A stretch of 64,000 bases of DNA from an uncultured Bacilli bacterium (GTDB taxonomy: Bacteria > Bacillota_I > Bacilli_A > RF39 > UBA660): assembly GCA_934101795.1 (NCBI GenBank), contig CAKORY010000002.1, forward strand, positions 62,001 through 126,000, in the 5' to 3' direction. The position numbers were made by a program, and so were the translations under genes. The notes below the pieces were generated by a model. The model was given only the letters and a program-made list of their open reading frames with translations, made no database searches and was not told where the DNA came from. Positions 1-7,375 of the stretch are shown piece by piece (position 1 is the stretch's first letter; the number at the start of each line of letters is the position of its first letter).

Positions 1-1
1 T

Positions 2-466
2 CCTTTGTGGGTTGTTGTTAAAGTTTTATCGTTTGGAATAGTTGGTGAACTTTATACAATACTACAGTATCAAGACCAAAAGGAAATTGCTGATGTTTTT
101 GGGGTTAGTATTGATAGTATGGTTGATTATTTACCAATTGTTGCTAATTATCGTAATTTGTGTGCTCATGAAGATATTTGTTATATTAATAGAACTCAAA
201 AAGCTATTGATGATACAAAATATCATAAACTATTGTATATTCCTAAGATAAATGAAGAATATATATATGGAAAGAATGATTTGTTTGCACTCATAATTAT
301 TTTGAAACAATTATTAGATGAAGATAATTTTAACTTATTTATTAGTGAGATAAGTTATGAACTTGATAGGCTTTCAGGTAAATTAAAGGTAATTAAAGTA
401 GAAAAAGTATTACATGAAATGGGATTTCCAAATAATTTTAAAGAAATAGTGAGGTTAGAAAAATGA
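2..466 (+). CDS. Abi_2/AbiD-like protein, 5' end cut by window edge
   Basis: Only the C-terminal part (about 154 codons) is present; the frame is open to the first base, so the real start lies upstream. The first visible residues (PLWVVVKVLSFG) and the later R-N-L-C-A-H segment match the Abi_2 (AbiD/AbiF-like) family, whose Rx4-6H motif is a HEPN-type ribonuclease signature. Family members are linked to phage abortive infection, usually by cutting RNA; that role is inferred here. The stop TGA overlaps the ATG of the next gene (ATGA), so the two are probably translationally coupled. TGA as the stop also argues against a Mollicute genetic code. No catalytic assignment can be made without the N-terminal half. 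Confidence 0.65.
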   Translation, partial: PLWVVVKVLSFGIVGELYTILQYQDQKEIADVFGVSIDSMVDYLPIVANYRNLCAHEDICYINRTQKAIDDTKYHKLLYIPKINEEYIYGKNDLFALIIILKQLLDEDNFNLFISEISYELDRLSGKLKVIKVEKVLHEMGFPNNFKEIVRLEK

Positions 467-1575
467 ATGAAGAACAAAACAAACAAAGAAAAAAAATAGT
501 CTATTATTTAATTGCATTTTTTGTGGGATGCTTAGCTATGTATGCTGTTGTGTACTTTTTTCCAACAAGCATAACAGAAAGTATTACTAAACTAGAAAAA
601 GATGTAACTGTTACTGATACTGGTATAGCTGATGCTGTTGAAAAGGTCTATGATGCGGTGGTGGTTGTATCTACTTATAAAGATCAAACTTTGATATCAT
701 CGGGTACAGGATTTGTATATAAAAAGGAAGGTAATAAATATTATATTTTAACAAATCATCATGTTGTTGATGGTGGAAATAAAGTTACCGTTACATTTAC
801 AAGTAAAGATGTTAAAGAAACTAAAATTGTTGGTTCAGATCAATATGCTGATATAGCTGTATTAAGTTTAGAAAGTTCAAAAGATTTAACTGTTGCTGAG
901 CTTGGAAAGAGTGAAAATTTAAGAGTTGGTGATACAGCGTTTGCGGTAGGAGCACCACTTGATACTGCCTATTCTTGGACTGTTACAAGAGGCATAGTAT
1001 CAGGTAAAGAAAGAGAAGTGGCTGTTTCTCTTAATAATTCTAGAAGTAATGATTACGTTATGAAAGTATTACAAACTGATGCAGCAATTAATTCAGGTAA
1101 TAGTGGTGGACCTTTATGTAATAGTAATGGTGAAGTGATTGGTATTACATCACTTAAACTTGTAAGTAATGGTGTTGAAGGTATGGGATTTGCTATTCCA
1201 ATTGAAAATGCTGTTACTAAAGCTGAACAAATAATAAGTGGTGATTCATATGAATATCCATATTTAGGTATTCAAATGCTAGATATTACAGATGCTTATA
1301 GTTTATATCAATATTATGATTTAATTAAATCTTCTGGTCTTTCTAGTGGTGTTCTTGTTGCAAGTATAGAAAAAGGTAGTCCAGCTAGTAAAGCTAAATT
1401 TGAAAAAAATGATATAATTACTAAAATAGATGGTAATGATATTAAGAATCTAGCTTATTTAAGATATTATTTATATCAACATAAAGTTGGAGATACTATT
1501 AAAGTTACAGTTTATAGAGATGGAAAAACTAAAGAACTTAGTGTTACTTTAGGAACAAATAAGCAAACAACATAG
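463..1575 (+). CDS. htrA: HtrA/DegP-like membrane-anchored serine protease
   Basis: A 370-residue trypsin-like protease of the HtrA family, which degrades misfolded proteins at the outer face of the membrane. A single membrane segment lies at about residues 12-33. The catalytic triad is visible: His100 in TNHHVVDG, Asp130 in YADIAVL and Ser214 in GNSGGP. A C-terminal PDZ domain follows from about residue 265 (YLGIQML ... GSPASKAKFEKNDIITKIDG). Length and order are typical for Gram-positive HtrA. It overlaps the upstream Abi-like gene by 4 nt and is followed after 28 nt by the RDD gene, so it is probably the head of an htrA-RDD-ybaK group ending at the terminator near 2656. No CssRS-type promoter signature was recognised. 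Confidence 0.93.
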   Translation: MNEEQNKQRKKIVYYLIAFFVGCLAMYAVVYFFPTSITESITKLEKDVTVTDTGIADAVEKVYDAVVVVSTYKDQTLISSGTGFVYKKEGNKYYILTNHHVVDGGNKVTVTFTSKDVKETKIVGSDQYADIAVLSLESSKDLTVAELGKSENLRVGDTAFAVGAPLDTAYSWTVTRGIVSGKEREVAVSLNNSRSNDYVMKVLQTDAAINSGNSGGPLCNSNGEVIGITSLKLVSNGVEGMGFAIPIENAVTKAEQIISGDSYEYPYLGIQMLDITDAYSLYQYYDLIKSSGLSSGVLVASIEKGSPASKAKFEKNDIITKIDGNDIKNLAYLRYYLYQHKVGDTIKVTVYRDGKTKELSVTLGTNKQTT

Positions 1576-1603
1576 TTTGCTTATTTAACTCTTTGGAGGG
1601 TAT

Positions 1604-2215
1604 ATGAGATTTAAAAGATTTGTTGCATATATAATTGATGTTTTACTTGTTGGATTTATTGCATCAGCTATTGCAAGTATTGATGTAATAAATCCTTACT
1701 ATGATAATTATTTAGATGCATATGAAAATTTTAATGAAACTATGGATAGCATAGATGAAAGTAATGTAATAGAAATTGTTACAAGTAATGATTTTATTTA
1801 TGAATATAGAAGTGTTTTAAAATATGGAGCATGTGTATCTATTATTTCTGTTTCTTGTTATTTGCTTTATTTTGTTGGTTTCCAAAAATGGAATAAAAAT
1901 CAAACCATTGGTAAGAAACTTATGAAAATTAAAGTTGTTAATAAAGATGATAGTGATAGTGTAAGTGTTTGGAGATATATTGCAAGAACAATATTTGCTT
2001 ATAATTTATTTTTTAATAGTTTAGGCATATGCATAGCATTTTATTTAAGTGGAAAATCATTTTTAATTACATTTGGGGTTGTTAGTTTACTTGGATATTT
2101 AATCACTTATGCAGGTTATTTAATGATTTTATTTAAGAAAGATGGAAGAGGTATTCATGACATAGTTGGTGGTACTAAAGTTGTGGAGGTAGAAAATGTC
2201 ACTTGTGAAAGTTAG
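1604..2215 (+). CDS. RDD family integral membrane protein
   Basis: A 203-residue protein with four probable membrane helices. It starts with MRFKRFVAYIIDVLLVGF, the usual opening of RDD proteins with the conserved Arg and Asp, and ends with the family's G-R-G-I-H-D segment. RDD proteins are small polytopic membrane proteins; some act in Na+/H+ exchange, but most have no assigned role. A long loop between helices 1 and 2 (about residues 30-75) is acidic and probably faces outside. A good ribosome site (GGAGG) lies just before the ATG. The gene overlaps the ybaK start by 20 nt, so these genes are probably co-transcribed. Confidence 0.85.
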   Translation: MRFKRFVAYIIDVLLVGFIASAIASIDVINPYYDNYLDAYENFNETMDSIDESNVIEIVTSNDFIYEYRSVLKYGACVSIISVSCYLLYFVGFQKWNKNQTIGKKLMKIKVVNKDDSDSVSVWRYIARTIFAYNLFFNSLGICIAFYLSGKSFLITFGVVSLLGYLITYAGYLMILFKKDGRGIHDIVGGTKVVEVENVTCES

Positions 2216-2657
2216 GGAATATTTAAAACAATATGGAAAAGATAAAGAAATAATAGAATTTAATGAATCGAGTGCAACGGTTAGTGAAGCTGCTCATGCT
2301 ATTGGTTGTGATGAAGCTGATATTGCAAAAACTTTATCATATATAGTTGATGGTAAACCAATTTTAATTGTCATGGCTGGTGATAAGAGATGTGATAACC
2401 ATAAATATAAAGCATATTTTCACGAAAAAGCTCATATGATACCAAAAGAAAATTTAGTTGAATTAGTAGGTCATGAAGCTGGTGGTGTATGTCCATTCGG
2501 AGTAAATGGAAATGTGGATATATATCTTGATGTATCTTTGAAGGAACATGAATTTGTGTATCCTGCTTGTGGAAGTACTAATAGTGCTATTAAACTTTCT
2601 ATTCAAGAATTGGAAAGGCTATCTAATTATAAAGAATGGATTGATGTTACAAATTAG
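2196..2657 (+). CDS. ybaK: YbaK/EbsC-type aminoacyl-tRNA deacylase
   Basis: A 153-residue single-domain YbaK protein. Family members hydrolyse mischarged tRNAs such as Cys-tRNA(Pro) in the cytoplasm, a trans-editing step that protects translation. The conserved Lys of the A-K-T-L-S-Y segment (about residue 44), the AGDKRCD segment and the G-G-V-C-P-F-G motif are all visible. The ATG lies inside the RDD gene and is preceded by GTGGAGGTAG, a strong ribosome site that fixes the start. The substrate is not readable from sequence; other YbaK-like enzymes hydrolyse Ala- or Ser-tRNAs. Confidence 0.88.
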   Translation: MSLVKVREYLKQYGKDKEIIEFNESSATVSEAAHAIGCDEADIAKTLSYIVDGKPILIVMAGDKRCDNHKYKAYFHEKAHMIPKENLVELVGHEAGGVCPFGVNGNVDIYLDVSLKEHEFVYPACGSTNSAIKLSIQELERLSNYKEWIDVTN

Positions 2658-2686
2658 AATTAACTTTTATAGTTAGTTCTTTTTTT
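2656..2686 (+). terminator. Rho-independent terminator after ybaK
   Basis: A 10-bp stem (AGAATTAACT / AGTTAGTTCT, one G-U pair) with a five-base loop is followed by seven T residues. It starts at the ybaK stop codon and overlaps the 3' end of the convergent broken XRE gene. Confidence 0.8.
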
Positions 2687-2885
2687 CATTTATAATTTCG
2701 ATAAGTTCACCTAGAGCACAGTTTAAATATTTACAAAATTCTTCAATGTACTTAAATGATATAGATGTTATATATCCATTTATTATTCTATTTAAATTTC
2801 TTGATGTTATGTTCATTTTTTGACATAGCTAATATTCTGTTTTACTATTTTTCTTAAGTAATTCAGTTGTATTTAATTTTATCAT
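2673..2885 (-). pseudogene. XRE/Cro-type HTH regulator with an in-frame TAG
   Basis: On the minus strand an ATG at 2885, preceded by GGGAG at a good distance, opens a frame that would give a 70-residue Cro/CI-type DNA-binding protein. It begins MIKLNTTELLKKNSKTEY, is interrupted by TAG at 2829-2831 (codon 19), then continues LCQKMNITSRNLNRIINGY to TAA at 2673. Small XRE regulators of this type normally have Trp at this position (K-T-x-Y-W-L), so a single TGG to TAG change explains the break. The rest of the frame is undamaged, so the mutation is recent, or the call reflects a sequencing error. TAG is an ordinary stop elsewhere in the window, so readthrough has no independent support. Confidence 0.75.
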
Positions 2886-2993
2886 AGTATATTCTCCCTA
2901 TAACTTAATTTATCTAATAAGAAAAGTATAAATATGATACTTGTATTACTCCTATTTTGGGGTTATAATTATAATCAAGATAGGAGTCTGTAT

Positions 2994-4451
2994 ATGAAAA
3001 AGAAATTATTTTTAATTTTTAGTTTAGTCATTGTACTTTGTGTTGGAATATTAATTTGTATATTAAAAAATTCGAATGATGTGTATGAAGAAAGCACAAT
3101 TAAAAGCTTTAAAAAAAATGAAAATATGCTTTCTATGATGCTTGAAACGAAACCTGAGAGTGGAAATTATGAAATGACCATCAGAGATAGTTGGCCAACA
3201 AGTGGATATAAATTTAATTCAATATTATCTAAATGTGAAAATGGCGGAGAAATTAGCTGGGATGATGAAAATAAAAGAGTTTTGATGTCTGGTAATGTTT
3301 CAGATAAATGTTATGTGTATTTTGATTTAATTGTTAAGACTCAAATAAACATAAATGATACTTTATTGGAAAAGTTAAGTGAGAAAAGTTCATATGATTT
3401 TGTGAAAAGGTGTTGGTCTTCTGATTCACCACGTAATTTAACTATTACTATTGATAAAAATTATAAAGTTAATTATTTTGATTTGTTTGAATATATTAAC
3501 ACTAATTATTCAGATACTATTTCATATGATTTTAATACTTATTTTTTTACTATGAATTCAATTAATTTACCTGATAGTTATTGTGAAGTTGCAGATACAT
3601 TATGTCTTTCTAGTAATATATCTGATCTGAATTTTACTACTAAATATTATTATGCACCAGATTCCAGTAGTTCAGGTTCGGGAATCGAATTAAATCCTGA
3701 CTCTGATTACCTTTCTAATATGTTTTATGATGGTCAAAATTTAATTGTGAATGGTGCTTCTGCAGCACATGCATTTGCTATACAATTTATTGAAGAGGGA
3801 AAAACTCCAAGTGATTGGTATAAAATATTTTTATGTTCATATTGTTTATCAGAAAATACCGAGGTGTATGTTTATGACAAAAAGAAAAAGAAGTTTAAAA
3901 AGAAGAAAATTAGTGAAGTTGATTATGATGATGAAATATTATGTTGGGACTTTGATAATGGTGAATTTGCTATAGCTAAACCTATTTGGATTAAAAAGTG
4001 TGAACAAACAAATAAATATAACTTACTTAAATTTAGTGATGGAAGTAGTTTAGAAACAATTAATCAACACAGAATATTTAATGTAGAAAAAGGTATGTTT
4101 ACTTATCCAATGAGTGATGATACACCGATTGGAACAACAACATTTAATAGTAAAGGCGAATATGTTAAATTGGTAAGTAAAGAAGTAATTGAAAAACCAA
4201 TAGATTATTATAATGTAATGACAGAATATCATATTAATTTATTTGCAAATGATATACTTACATCCTGTAGATTAAGTAATATGTATAAGGTTAAGAATAT
4301 GAAATATGAATATAATAACAAAAGAAATAATGAATATGATTTATCTAAATATGATGAAAAGTTAGTAAACGGACTTAGATTAAGAGAGCAAGATATAGAA
4401 GAAAGTAAATTGAAAACTTATGTTGATAATATGCTTAGATTAATGAAATAA
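2994..4451 (+). CDS. Membrane-anchored surface protein with C-terminal Hint (intein/hedgehog-like) domain
   Basis: The start is placed at the ATG at 2994, behind TAGGAG at 2981-2986 and directly before a signal/anchor helix (MKKKLFLIFSLVIVLCVGI), giving 485 residues. The N-terminal half has a domain (W-P-x-x-G-Y-K-F ... CENGG ... DKCYVYFD) that I associate with surface proteins of related gut Firmicutes. From Cys284 (CLSENTEVYV) the sequence takes on Hint-fold features: the intein-like Cys1 start, an N-Q-H-R-I block-B histidine near residue 362 and a closing Y-H-I-N-L-F-A segment followed by L-T-S-C425. The usual terminal His-Asn of splicing inteins is absent, so cleavage rather than splicing is the more likely activity. 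A terminator follows directly. Confidence 0.7.
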   Translation: MKKKLFLIFSLVIVLCVGILICILKNSNDVYEESTIKSFKKNENMLSMMLETKPESGNYEMTIRDSWPTSGYKFNSILSKCENGGEISWDDENKRVLMSGNVSDKCYVYFDLIVKTQININDTLLEKLSEKSSYDFVKRCWSSDSPRNLTITIDKNYKVNYFDLFEYINTNYSDTISYDFNTYFFTMNSINLPDSYCEVADTLCLSSNISDLNFTTKYYYAPDSSSSGSGIELNPDSDYLSNMFYDGQNLIVNGASAAHAFAIQFIEEGKTPSDWYKIFLCSYCLSENTEVYVYDKKKKKFKKKKISEVDYDDEILCWDFDNGEFAIAKPIWIKKCEQTNKYNLLKFSDGSSLETINQHRIFNVEKGMFTYPMSDDTPIGTTTFNSKGEYVKLVSKEVIEKPIDYYNVMTEYHINLFANDILTSCRLSNMYKVKNMKYEYNNKRNNEYDLSKYDEKLVNGLRLREQDIEESKLKTYVDNMLRLMK

Positions 4452-4452
4452 T

Positions 4453-4486
4453 AAAACCAGCAAGTTTAAATGCTTGCTGGTTTTAG
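4453..4486. terminator. Bidirectional terminator between convergent genes
   Basis: A perfect 12-bp stem (AAAACCAGCAAG / CTTGCTGGTTTT) with an 8-nt loop and a T tract on each side. On the minus strand, half of the stem encodes the last codons of the CFI-box gene, so the hairpin overlaps coding sequence. Confidence 0.88.
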
Positions 4487-5029
4487 TCTTATTCTTGCTT
4501 TACCTAGTTCTTCGTCAGGTGTTTTTAATGTGTAATCCAAATGTGCATCATTTAATGCATAGCTAAATCTGTTTTTAAGTACATTTACCATGTTTGTGTA
4601 TACTTGAATAGCATTTTCATAACGATTTTGCTTAATTAAATCATAGCATGGAAGTATGTAATTGTGTGCTAAAATAATGGAATCAATTATTGGGCAATTT
4701 GCTAATTCATGACTTATTACGGGCCCAATAATGTCATATTCTTGAAGTAATGCTCTTCCTTCTTTTGTTTTCTTTAAATAATTTTCTCTGATAAATCTTA
4801 ATGTTTGTAATACCTCGCAATTGTCTTCGTATCCAAGAATTTCACATACTATTGTAGTTATAAAACAACCAGATGGTGTGTATCCTCCTTCAAGTTTTTT
4901 TACGTAGCTATAGCATGCTTTTTCACTTGCATCTTTATATTTGCAAGTTTCTGTACAGTAACACCTATCTCCCCAATATTCTTTTTGATTTTTGTCAAAA
5001 TGTGCGCAATTTCCGCAGTAATCTGCCAT
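4466..5029 (-). CDS. Cys-rich protein with CFI-box C-terminal domain
   Basis: A 187-residue protein with seven Cys residues in its first 40 positions (YCGNCAHFD ... CYCTETCKY), which looks like a small zinc-binding module. Near residue 55 the sequence CFITT starts a region (C-E-V-L-Q-T-L-R-F-I-R-E-N ... G-R-A-L-L) that resembles the CFI-box-CTERM domain found in many Firmicute proteins of unknown function. There is no signal peptide, so it is probably cytoplasmic. It has its own promoter (TTGACT-16-TATAAT reading leftward from 5089) that overlaps the MarR promoter region. The biochemical role is unknown. Confidence 0.6.
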   Translation of the reverse strand: MADYCGNCAHFDKNQKEYWGDRCYCTETCKYKDASEKACYSYVKKLEGGYTPSGCFITTIVCEILGYEDNCEVLQTLRFIRENYLKKTKEGRALLQEYDIIGPVISHELANCPIIDSIILAHNYILPCYDLIKQNRYENAIQVYTNMVNVLKNRFSYALNDAHLDYTLKTPDEELGKARIRLKPASI

Positions 5030-5061
5030 TTTATTATTCCCCCTTTTTTTGAGTAATATAT

Positions 5062-5138
5062 ATTATAGTCATTTTTTAAAAAAAGTCAAGCTTTTTTATT
5101 GTAAGGCACTTGACAATTTTTATTTAATGTATTAATAT
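5062..5138. promoter_or_regulatory. Divergent promoters with GTCAAG/CTTGAC inverted repeat
   Basis: Leftward: -35 TTGACT (complement of 5084-5089), 16-nt gap, -10 TATAAT (complement of 5062-5067), serving the CFI-box gene. Rightward: -35 TTGACA at 5110-5115, 17-nt gap, -10 TAATAT at 5133-5138, serving the MarR-exporter operon. The two -35 boxes sit in an inverted repeat, GTCAAG at 5085-5090 and CTTGAC at 5109-5114. MarR proteins bind such palindromes, so this may be the autoregulatory operator, but the repeat also follows simply from opposed -35 boxes. Confidence 0.65.
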
Positions 5139-5156
5139 TGTATGGCGGTGGTAGAA

Positions 5157-5609
5157 ATGGAAGATAAATTACTTTATAATTTACATTTGTTAAATAAGCT
5201 TATTGCAAGAGAATTTATTTGTAATAATAAAGATTTATTTTGTGGTGATCCAAGTGCAACACAGATGATTATTATGAATTATATTTTAAATCATCAAAAT
5301 GAAGATATTTATCAAAAAGATTTAGAAGAAGCACTTCATTTAAGAAGAGCCACTGTTTCTGGAGTCCTTCAAACCATGGAAAAGCATGAGTTAATTGAAA
5401 GAGTTTTGTGTGATAATGATGTTAGATGTAAGAAAATTATTTTAAAAGAAAAAGCTAAGAAAATGTTTGATGTTAAAAAAATGGAATTTTTTAAATTAGA
5501 GGAAGTTATTAAAAAAGGTTTAAGTGATGAAGAAATTGAAATATTTTGTCATATAATAGAGAGTATGCAAAATAATATAAATGAGTATGCAAAGAGAAGA
5601 AAGGATTAA
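5157..5609 (+). CDS. MarR family transcriptional regulator
   Basis: A winged-helix MarR protein of 150 residues that probably represses the exporter genes immediately downstream. The recognition region is R-R-A-T-V-S-G-V-L-Q-T-M-E near residues 64-76, followed by the wing (DNDVRCKKIILKEKAK). The start is chosen at the ATG at 5157: the -10 box ends at 5138, which puts the transcript start near 5145, after the earlier in-frame ATG at 5142, and GGTGG lies between. The stop is 2 nt from the first exporter gene, a tight operon. The ligand is unknown. Confidence 0.88.
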   Translation: MEDKLLYNLHLLNKLIAREFICNNKDLFCGDPSATQMIIMNYILNHQNEDIYQKDLEEALHLRRATVSGVLQTMEKHELIERVLCDNDVRCKKIILKEKAKKMFDVKKMEFFKLEEVIKKGLSDEEIEIFCHIIESMQNNINEYAKRRKD

Positions 5610-5611
5610 TT

Positions 5612-7375
5612 ATGTTTAAATTATTAAAAAGTTTTAGAAAAAAAGAATGGTTAATTACTATAGTTAGTGTTTGTTTAATAGTTATGCAAGTGTGGCTTGA
5701 ATTAAAGATGCCTGATTATATGTCAAAAGTTACTATTTTAGTGCAAACTGAAGGTAGTAAAATGTCTGATATTTTAATAAATGGTGGATATATGCTTTTA
5801 TGTGCTTTTGGAAGTTTAGTTGGTGCTGTTATTGTTGGATATTCAATTGCGTTGTTGTCAGCTGGATTTTCTAAGAAACTTAGAGGTAAACTGTTTAGAA
5901 AAGTAGAAGAAATGTCTATGAGTGAAGTAAAAGGTTTTTCTACGAATAGTTTGATTACGAGAACTACGAATGATATTACACAAGTTGAAATGTTTGTAGG
6001 CTTTGGGTTGCAATTATTAATTAAAGCTCCAGTTACGGCGGTTTGGGCTATAACTAAAATTCTTAATAAAAGTTGGGAATGGAGTGTGGTAACATCTGTT
6101 GCTGTAGTTATTTTACTTGTTGTAATTGGCATTTTAACTATTATTGTGCTACCTAAATTTAAGATTGTACAAAAGTTAACAGATAAATTAAATGAAGTTA
6201 CAAGAGAAAATTTAACTGGTATAAGAGTAGTTAGAGCATTTAATGCGGAAGACTATCAAGAAAAGAAATTTAAAAATGTAAATGATGATTTAACTAATTT
6301 ACAATTGTTTAATCAAAAATCAATGTCAATTATGTCGCCGGTTATGTATTTAATTATGTATATGTTAACACTTGTTATATATTTTATTGGGGCTTATCTT
6401 ATTAAGGATGCCATGATGGCTGATAAAATAGCATTATTTGGTGATATGGTAGTTTTTTCATCTTATGCAATGCAGATTATAATGTCATTCTTGATGCTTG
6501 CTATGATATTTATGATTTTGCCAAGAGCAGAGGTTTCTGCATCTAGAATTAATGAAGTTCTTGATACTGATATAAGTGTTAAGGATGGTGATGCTCAAAC
6601 TAAAAGTGAAGTTGGTACAATTGAATTTAAAAATGTTTCGTTTAAGTATCCTGATGCCGAAGAGTATGTTTTAAGAAATATATCGTTTAAGGCAAATAAA
6701 GGAGATACTGTGGCATTTATTGGTTCTACTGGTTCAGGTAAATCGACTTTGATTAATTTAATTGTAAGATTTTATGATGTGACTGAAGGCGAAATACTTA
6801 TTGATGGTAGAAATATTAAGGATTATAAGCTTGAGTATTTATATAAGTTAATTGGTTATGTTCCTCAGAAAGCAGTTATGTTTAATGGAACAGTAAATTC
6901 TAATATTGCTTATGGTGATGCTAAAAAAGTAATATCTGATAATGAAATAAAGGAAGCAGCAAGAGTTGCACAGGCTGATGATTTTGTGTCAAAAATGGAT
7001 AATGGGTATGAATCTCATATAGCTCAAGGTGGTACGAATGTTTCTGGGGGTCAAAAACAAAGACTTGCAATTGCACGTGCTATAGCTAAAAATCCTGAAA
7101 TATATATTTTTGATGACTCATTTTCTGCTTTAGATTATAAAACTGATGCTGTTCTTCGTGAAGAATTAAAGAAATACACAAAGGATGCAACTAGTTTAAT
7201 AGTTGCTCAAAGGATTGGTACAATAATGAATGCTGATAAAATAATAGTTCTAGATAATGGAACATCTGTAGGTGTTGGTACACATGAAGAATTATTAAAA
7301 AATTGTGAAGTTTATAAAGAAATTGCTTTATCACAACTTTCAAAGGAGGAATTAGATAATGCCAAGACCAAATAG
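5612..7375 (+). CDS. ABC exporter subunit A (permease-ATPase, degenerate ATP site)
   Basis: A 587-residue half-transporter with six membrane helices and a C-terminal nucleotide-binding domain. Walker A is GSTGSGKST (about residue 371), the signature is VSGGQ, and Walker B is IYIFDDS. The catalytic Glu after Walker B is replaced by Asp, as in the degenerate-site subunit of heterodimeric exporters such as BmrC and TM287. The partner gene starts inside its last codons (7359), so the two are translationally coupled. MarR control and the family suggest export of drugs or lipophilic compounds; the substrate is an inference. Confidence 0.93.
   Translation: MFKLLKSFRKKEWLITIVSVCLIVMQVWLELKMPDYMSKVTILVQTEGSKMSDILINGGYMLLCAFGSLVGAVIVGYSIALLSAGFSKKLRGKLFRKVEEMSMSEVKGFSTNSLITRTTNDITQVEMFVGFGLQLLIKAPVTAVWAITKILNKSWEWSVVTSVAVVILLVVIGILTIIVLPKFKIVQKLTDKLNEVTRENLTGIRVVRAFNAEDYQEKKFKNVNDDLTNLQLFNQKSMSIMSPVMYLIMYMLTLVIYFIGAYLIKDAMMADKIALFGDMVVFSSYAMQIIMSFLMLAMIFMILPRAEVSASRINEVLDTDISVKDGDAQTKSEVGTIEFKNVSFKYPDAEEYVLRNISFKANKGDTVAFIGSTGSGKSTLINLIVRFYDVTEGEILIDGRNIKDYKLEYLYKLIGYVPQKAVMFNGTVNSNIAYGDAKKVISDNEIKEAARVAQADDFVSKMDNGYESHIAQGGTNVSGGQKQRLAIARAIAKNPEIYIFDDSFSALDYKTDAVLREELKKYTKDATSLIVAQRIGTIMNADKIIVLDNGTSVGVGTHEELLKNCEVYKEIALSQLSKEELDNAKTK

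Noticed and set aside
2934..2993. Upstream extension of the Hint-protein gene to 2934
   Set aside because: TAGGAG at 2981 and the signal helix place the start at 2994; the extension has no ribosome site.
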